64,000 nt of DNA from JACVRW01 sp963734365 (lineage in GTDB: Bacteria > Actinomycetota > Thermoleophilia > Solirubrobacterales > Thermoleophilaceae). The notes below the pieces were generated by a model. The model had not been told where the DNA came from. It was given only the letters and a program-made list of their open reading frames with translations, and made no database searches. The stretch is from contig CAVTGV010000004.1 in the NCBI GenBank assembly GCA_963734365.1, forward strand, positions 992,001 through 1,056,000, in the 5' to 3' direction. Shown piece by piece: positions 60,701-64,000 of the stretch. Within the stretch, counting starts at the first letter, position 1; each line of letters begins with the position of its first letter. The position numbers were made by a program, and so were the translations under genes.

Positions 60701-62252
60701 CGATGTTGTACGGCTCGTGCATGTACTTCTCGAGCTCGAGAGTGGCCATGTACAGGCCCAGCACCGGTACGCGGGCTGCCGCGATCCCGACCTTGGCCTC
60801 GATGGCGAGCAGCTTCGCGAGGTCGTATGCGTCCTCCGCGATCACGTCGAGCTCCGCCCCGAGCCCGCCGATCTCCTGCTTGAGGCGCTCGGCGCGTCCG
60901 TAGAACGGCACCCGCACGTCCTCCCACGGCCGGTTCCACATCACGCGCTCGTAGTAGGGGCTGATCGCGTGCAGCTCGCCGGCGTCGCGGCCGATCTCGA
61001 TGATCACGGCCCGTAACCGCGCGACTCGCCGCTCGCCTGCGGTGGAGCGCCAGCTCGCCAGGCCCTCGGCCAGCTCCTGCTGGATTTCCTTGAGCCGCGG
61101 CGCGCTGGGCAGTGGACAGGTGATCAGCGCCCGGAGGGCCGCGGTGCGCGTCTCGAGGAGGACCTTCACCTCCTCCTGGGTCTCGGCGGCCTTTCCGAAC
61201 GCGTCGCGGTAGATCGCCAGCAGGCCGTCGAGCTGCACGATCGCGGCGGAGGTGGCGAACGTCAGCCGAGTGGCGCCGCGAACGTCAGCCTCCAGCTCGG
61301 GGAGCATCTTCGCGATCCGCTTGTCGTCCGCATAGGTGCGAACGATCCCGGCGAAGCCCTGAACGTTCGCCGGCCGCTCATCGGCTGCCTTCAGGAGCTG
61401 AGGATCCGTCGTCTCCGGGCTCTTGTGCAGGTACTGGACCAGTTCGATCCACGCCTCGCGCCACGCGTCCAGCAGGCCAAGCAGCGTCCCCATCGCCCCG
61501 ACGGGCGGGCTCGCGCCGAGCTTGGCCTCCGGGATCGCGCGCGCGATCCGGTCGATCGCGCCGAGCAGCGGGGCGAAGCCCTGGCGGATCATCTCGTCGA
61601 TCTTGAAGTCGCACTCGTCCCGGACGATTACCTCCGCGGGCGGCGCGAGCATGAGGCCCTGCATCAGCTCGCGGAACCGCCCCGGGTTGCCCTTCCACAG
61701 CTCGCGAAGCGCCTGGATGGCCACCTGTGTCGGGCTCGCGTCGTCGGCCCGGATCGCCATGAGCGTGAGCCACACCGCCACCTCGTCGCCCTGGCGGGCC
61801 GCCTCGCCGATGTCGAGCATCGCGAGCCCGCGCTCCGTGACATCGGAGCTCTGAAGCCGCGCCAGGATCGCCTGCGCGTCGATTTCGCCGGCGGGCGGCG
61901 TGGCGGCCACCGCACGGGCGGTTTCGCCCCCGCCCAGCCCAAACGGCCTGAGATCGATCCGGTCTTCGACCCCGCCTGCCGTCGCAGACTTCCGGATGGC
62001 AGCCTTGATGCGCTCCTCCAGCCTCCGCCGGTCGTCAGCCGACATCTGTGCGAGCGCCTCACCGCTCCACTCGATGGTGACCTCGCCCAGGACGTGGTCG
62101 CGGTCCTGGAGGGCCGGCACCTGCTTCGCAGTCCTCACCACCTTCGCCGTGGAGGTGCTCACCGCGCCGTCCACGTCGTCCGCGCGGCCGGACAGAGCCA
62201 CCGGATCGACCTTCAGGTCGATCGGCACCGCGACGGTCGTGGAGTCGCCCAC
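57768..62252 (-). CDS. Giant tail-locus protein (tape-measure position) with C-terminal PD-(D/E)XK-like motif
   Basis: 1494 residues from the GTG at 62252, one base after the upstream stop. ~1-450 is helical with charged segments; ~580-790 holds several hydrophobic stretches ('IAINIAALLITKKFVGVGG', 'FIMFGAFHVLGQVIEVGALA'), typical of tape measures or toxin transmembrane regions; then Ala-rich helices. Near the end, 'GTDIILIPKGGGPPIWVDNK' has the D(1358)-x14-D(1373)-x-K(1375) spacing of PD-(D/E)XK nucleases. It sits where a tape measure is expected, and no other tape measure is visible in the window, so it may combine scaffold and nuclease effector. Function inferred. Confidence 0.65.
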   Translation of the reverse strand: MGDSTTVAVPIDLKVDPVALSGRADDVDGAVSTSTAKVVRTAKQVPALQDRDHVLGEVTIEWSGEALAQMSADDRRRLEERIKAAIRKSATAGGVEDRIDLRPFGLGGGETARAVAATPPAGEIDAQAILARLQSSDVTERGLAMLDIGEAARQGDEVAVWLTLMAIRADDASPTQVAIQALRELWKGNPGRFRELMQGLMLAPPAEVIVRDECDFKIDEMIRQGFAPLLGAIDRIARAIPEAKLGASPPVGAMGTLLGLLDAWREAWIELVQYLHKSPETTDPQLLKAADERPANVQGFAGIVRTYADDKRIAKMLPELEADVRGATRLTFATSAAIVQLDGLLAIYRDAFGKAAETQEEVKVLLETRTAALRALITCPLPSAPRLKEIQQELAEGLASWRSTAGERRVARLRAVIIEIGRDAGELHAISPYYERVMWNRPWEDVRVPFYGRAERLKQEIGGLGAELDVIAEDAYDLAKLLAIEAKVGIAAARVPVLGLYMATLELEKYMHEPYNIGSGSEHRRWMQRIEDLRKKFVEEFDHPKLDPVPGEEELTQIARNIDWWHKDIERIARELRSAQRRELIEGIAINIAALLITKKFVGVGGTAISITRVTFAEAAVFTAINAFGQAVFLDKPTDPSKLLTETVDNFIMFGAFHVLGQVIEVGALALFRGRPTVQLIAILGTQTVVTTGLPVLISRLGVAASGQEQQPLGEAEAASIATGVVLNGVMAAIGGRAMLTRLRGLAANELALEISQLNPQTLKWATEFRQFMDNPGSKAQFNALQKRGVALCDKLETALRRMSALPEEIHAQLGTTKNGLAGYADGMATWKQRFGSMEYDPSLVRRLPAPGQAVGGALLVQRPGGVYEYDPAQPGSSPKLLEAKLKGAGYTVRSQGGGVLTLSAGTGAPMFRLLPAPKPLLLLPAGLSEAEVIVLGAAGPGRAAVAELLRQPRGTEPVSHGAALLRVAELQPELVRRAIAADGAAAKVEAGRLALALRDLALDKEVVDAAMEAVAAANRARAAAESAGPRTNLLVGAGGSIRAREVLASRDGRVLVEAATLAPNETLGVLLVPPFATAGAKDAAVKAWQERGLSVEKVVAAASALDRLIAAKLSTPLTADAELIEAVGLGYRELPALDRMKKEDPAGYAALVRAVQEERALVRRAIRAEEQITLTDATSELVRRMQAANAPNAEIMSVGNALADLNKIRRASALEGERYLKQVERVKDLIDEEGFRRDAPVVIKRWASPRKERAQEWLDSTSGGMRSEIGLFAEEVGRSKVATDLAAHGGVTMLRQLWTMYRAGRTSWPKVQFPEYVEILQRTYRGLHGEYQFGFWAGKKYIVMKAPDANVTLPGTDIILIPKGGGPPIWVDNKALSELVVRRVSALGRNLPKNAATDHQMFVDLLTSGHEYPPELLQALPLQAEANRRIQQITKGLSKDTVENDPIVRGQIADALKDLGIKRVVGVEGGRVEDLADDLKLLDKFELFAMDED

Positions 62253-62253
62253 G

Positions 62254-62451
62254 TCACGCCCCGCGCAGCGCGTTGGCCAGCTTCGCCAGCGCGGCGTCCG
62301 CGATCGCGTCCGCGTCGACCGCCTCGCCCCCAAGCACCTCTACGTGTACCGGGAAGCGATACTCGACGTAGGTTCCGTCGGCGGTCGCGCCCACAACGGG
62401 CGCGGGCGGCCCGGCCGGCTCGCGCGCGAGCGGCTCTGGCTCGTCCGCCAT
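62254..62451 (-). CDS. Small tail-locus protein (65 residues)
   Basis: 65 residues, 'MADEPEPLAREPAGPPAPVV' then 'YRFPVHVEVLGGEAVDADAI' near 32. A Pro-rich start followed by a short beta/helix segment. Located between the tube and the giant gene where phages carry small E-like proteins. No family identified. Confidence 0.55.
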   Translation of the reverse strand: MADEPEPLAREPAGPPAPVVGATADGTYVEYRFPVHVEVLGGEAVDADAIADAALAKLANALRGA

Positions 62452-62454
62452 CGC

Positions 62455-62892
62455 CTACGCCCCGACGCGCGCCTGCGTCTGGTCGTTCGTCTGTGCGCTC
62501 GCGCCCATGCTGAAGCCAGAGAACGTGGCCGTCGGTGCGCCGCTCGGCGTCGCCGTGGTGGGCACGCAGCTCGTGATGATGCAGTCCGACATCACCACGT
62601 TCGCGAACGCCCAGTCGTCGCCGACCTTCTCCTTCAGCACCACGTCGAACGGTGTCCCGTTGAGCGCGAGCACCGTCAGCCTGGCGGCCACGTCGCCGAT
62701 CGCCTTGACGGTCAGCGAGAACGTGATCGCCTGCGGGGTGTAGACCACGCCGCAGTGCGTCTTCTCGATCGAGTGGATCGCCTCGGCGTTCAGGGCGAAC
62801 GTGGGGGCGATCGTCTCGATGGGCGATACCTCCACGTCCCCGGTTCCGTCGTTGTAGGTGACGACGAGTCTGGTGTCCTTCCAGTCGGCCAT
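62455..62892 (-). CDS. Tail tube-like protein
   Basis: 145 residues: 'WKDTRLVVTYNDGTGDVEVS' near 4, 'VVYTPQAITFSLTVKAIGDV' near 49, 'VLALNGTPFDVVLKEKVGDD' near 74, 'SGFSMGASAQTNDQ' near 125. The beta-rich chain of ~145 residues just after the sheath gene is the size and place of the inner tube subunit of contractile tails. Confidence 0.65.
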   Translation of the reverse strand: MADWKDTRLVVTYNDGTGDVEVSPIETIAPTFALNAEAIHSIEKTHCGVVYTPQAITFSLTVKAIGDVAARLTVLALNGTPFDVVLKEKVGDDWAFANVVMSDCIITSCVPTTATPSGAPTATFSGFSMGASAQTNDQTQARVGA

Positions 62893-62914
62893 CGCTAGAG
62901 CCGCCTTTCTCTGG

Positions 62915-64000
62915 TCACGCGTAGACCAGGCTGAGGTTCACGAGCAGGTTGTGCACGGCCGGGCCGTACGTGATCTCGACGTTCATCTCGACCTGGCGGG
63001 TCTGGCGAGCGTCGCGGATGATCGCCGTGTCGACGGCCGACCGGGCGGTCTCCGGGATCAGGATCGCGTCGAGCACGGGGATCACGACCTTGAAGCCGTC
63101 GATCATCTCCCGGCGCTGCGCCAAGCCGAGGATCGCCTCCGTGCGGAGCCGCACGCCCATCAGGCCGGCCTTGGTGATCCGGGCGTCCCCGACGCTTCCG
63201 ATCAGGCCGGCCTTCAGGTCGAACTCGATCTGGTCGAGCGTCCGACATATGTCGATGTAGAAGATCTTGTCGCTGGTCGTGTAGCAGCGGCCCTCGCCGA
63301 GGAACAGCCCCTCGCCGGGGATCAGCGCCGGATCGAGCACCGGGATGACCATGTTGTTCGAGAGCTGCTTCACCTCGGTGCCGCTGAACAGCGACTTCGG
63401 CGGGATCTTGAATCCGCCGACCGACTTGAGCACGGCCGAGATGTGCGGCGGGTAGCCCGCCACCGCGGCCATCGCGGCGGTGGCCACGTCCGCCTGCTGG
63501 CCGCCCGGGGTAACCGCACCCCGCGCCGCCACCAGCACCATCCGGTAGCCGCTCGTCTTCAGGGCGCCGTAGTTGGTCTCGACCTTCGACGGGTAGTCCG
63601 GCGTCTGGTCCTTGAGCAGGCCGGGGTCCACCATCGCGAAGCCCATTCGCCTGTTGCCGTCGGCCGACACGGAGGTCACGTGGTCGAGCAGAGCCAGGAG
63701 GCGCGGGTTCGCGGTCGTGCCCAGCGCCGGCTCCGCCGCGAGCGAGACCATCGTGATGTCGTCCACGCCCTCGATCGTCGACAGGGCGGCCTTGTAGTCC
63801 GGAATGCCGCTCCCGTCCACCGACACCCTGACCCCGTAGATCTTCGAGGGCCGCGGGTCCTGCTGGAGCGCGATGTTGAGCGACGACTGGAGGTCGCCGG
63901 TGGCCCCGAACTTCGTCTTCACGTCCTTCGAGTCGCCCACCTCGGTCGGCTCGTTGGATGTGCCGGCGCTCGCGACCCCCACGATCGCAACCACGCCGGG
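62915..64000 (-). CDS. Contractile tail sheath protein (N-terminus beyond window edge)
   Basis: At least 361 residues; the frame is still open at 64000 and continues past the window, starting 'PGVVAIVGVASAG' like sheath proteins. 'TPDYPSKVETNYGALKTSGY', 'AVAGYPPHISAVLKSVGGFK' in part, 'CRTLDQIEFDLKAGLIGSVG', and a C-terminal 'RQVEMNVEITYGPAVHNLLV' are consistent with the sheath C-terminal half, whose end strand packs against the next subunit. It marks this locus as contractile rather than a non-contractile phage tail. Confidence 0.85.
   Translation of the reverse strand, partial: PGVVAIVGVASAGTSNEPTEVGDSKDVKTKFGATGDLQSSLNIALQQDPRPSKIYGVRVSVDGSGIPDYKAALSTIEGVDDITMVSLAAEPALGTTANPRLLALLDHVTSVSADGNRRMGFAMVDPGLLKDQTPDYPSKVETNYGALKTSGYRMVLVAARGAVTPGGQQADVATAAMAAVAGYPPHISAVLKSVGGFKIPPKSLFSGTEVKQLSNNMVIPVLDPALIPGEGLFLGEGRCYTTSDKIFYIDICRTLDQIEFDLKAGLIGSVGDARITKAGLMGVRLRTEAILGLAQRREMIDGFKVVIPVLDAILIPETARSAVDTAIIRDARQTRQVEMNVEITYGPAVHNLLVNLSLVYA

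Noticed and set aside
1..64000. CRISPR array or rRNA operon
   Set aside because: No regularly spaced identical repeats and no rRNA-like sequence were seen on either strand.
47978..64000. Complete prophage
   Set aside because: No head, portal, terminase, integrase, lysis or repressor gene is visible; only tail-type genes are present.

Overview
The window is very GC-rich (third-position G/C throughout), with many GTG and some TTG starts and 1-4 base gene overlaps. Together with a pdxS-pdxT / yebC-ruvC-ruvA-ruvB / secDF / recJ / rel block, this points to a high-GC actinobacterium. My best guess, by inference only, is the Thermoleophilia (Solirubrobacterales-like) branch. No rRNA, intact tRNA or CRISPR array was seen.

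1-14.8 kb: a surface-glycan locus on the + strand. It has three glycosyltransferases (the first cut by the window edge), a FemAB/GNAT-like acyltransferase, a Wzz-like chain-length protein, a sugar-nucleotide epimerase and a DegT-type sugar aminotransferase, mostly in translationally coupled order. Next comes a 2051-residue secreted multidomain protein, then a non-coding tract with two related repeat units each ending in a hairpin. A left-handed beta-helix acetyltransferase and a nucleotidyltransferase-like protein lacking the usual nucleotide-binding loop follow.

15-20.7 kb: regulation. A sigma-70-family factor, a large LuxR/ATPase regulator flanked by two small paralogous proteins, and a diacylglycerol-kinase-family lipid kinase.

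20.8-45.8 kb: mostly housekeeping genes on the - strand. These are rel, an ArsR/SRPBCC pair, recJ, secDF, ruvBAC, yebC, an M29 aminopeptidase, pdxT/pdxS, an M1 peptidase, a secreted alpha/beta hydrolase, an RpiR regulator, a GST (+), a metallophosphoesterase, a phosphodiester glycosidase and zwf. Three conserved genes (recJ, the hydrolase, zwf) are each split by one extra base. They are either genuine lesions or assembly indels.

45.9-47.2 kb: a SnoaL-like protein and a secreted protein of unknown function.

47.2-64 kb: 0.8 kb of non-coding DNA holding a strong hairpin and the 3' half of a tRNA-Met-like gene. It is followed by a compact - strand operon for a phage-derived contractile tail or contractile injection system. 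In transcription order (from 64 kb down) the genes are sheath (cut by the window edge), tube, a small protein, a 1494-residue protein in the tape-measure position with a C-terminal PD-(D/E)XK-like motif, a second tube-like protein, a small structural protein, a gpD/gpV (VgrG-like) spike, gp25-like wedge, J-like baseplate protein, a 1114-residue protein with a predicted beta-propeller, a 366-residue protein ending in a helix-hairpin-helix-like region, and a small PAAR-like protein. No capsid, terminase, portal, integrase or lysis gene is visible. This locus is the most likely undescribed system in the window.
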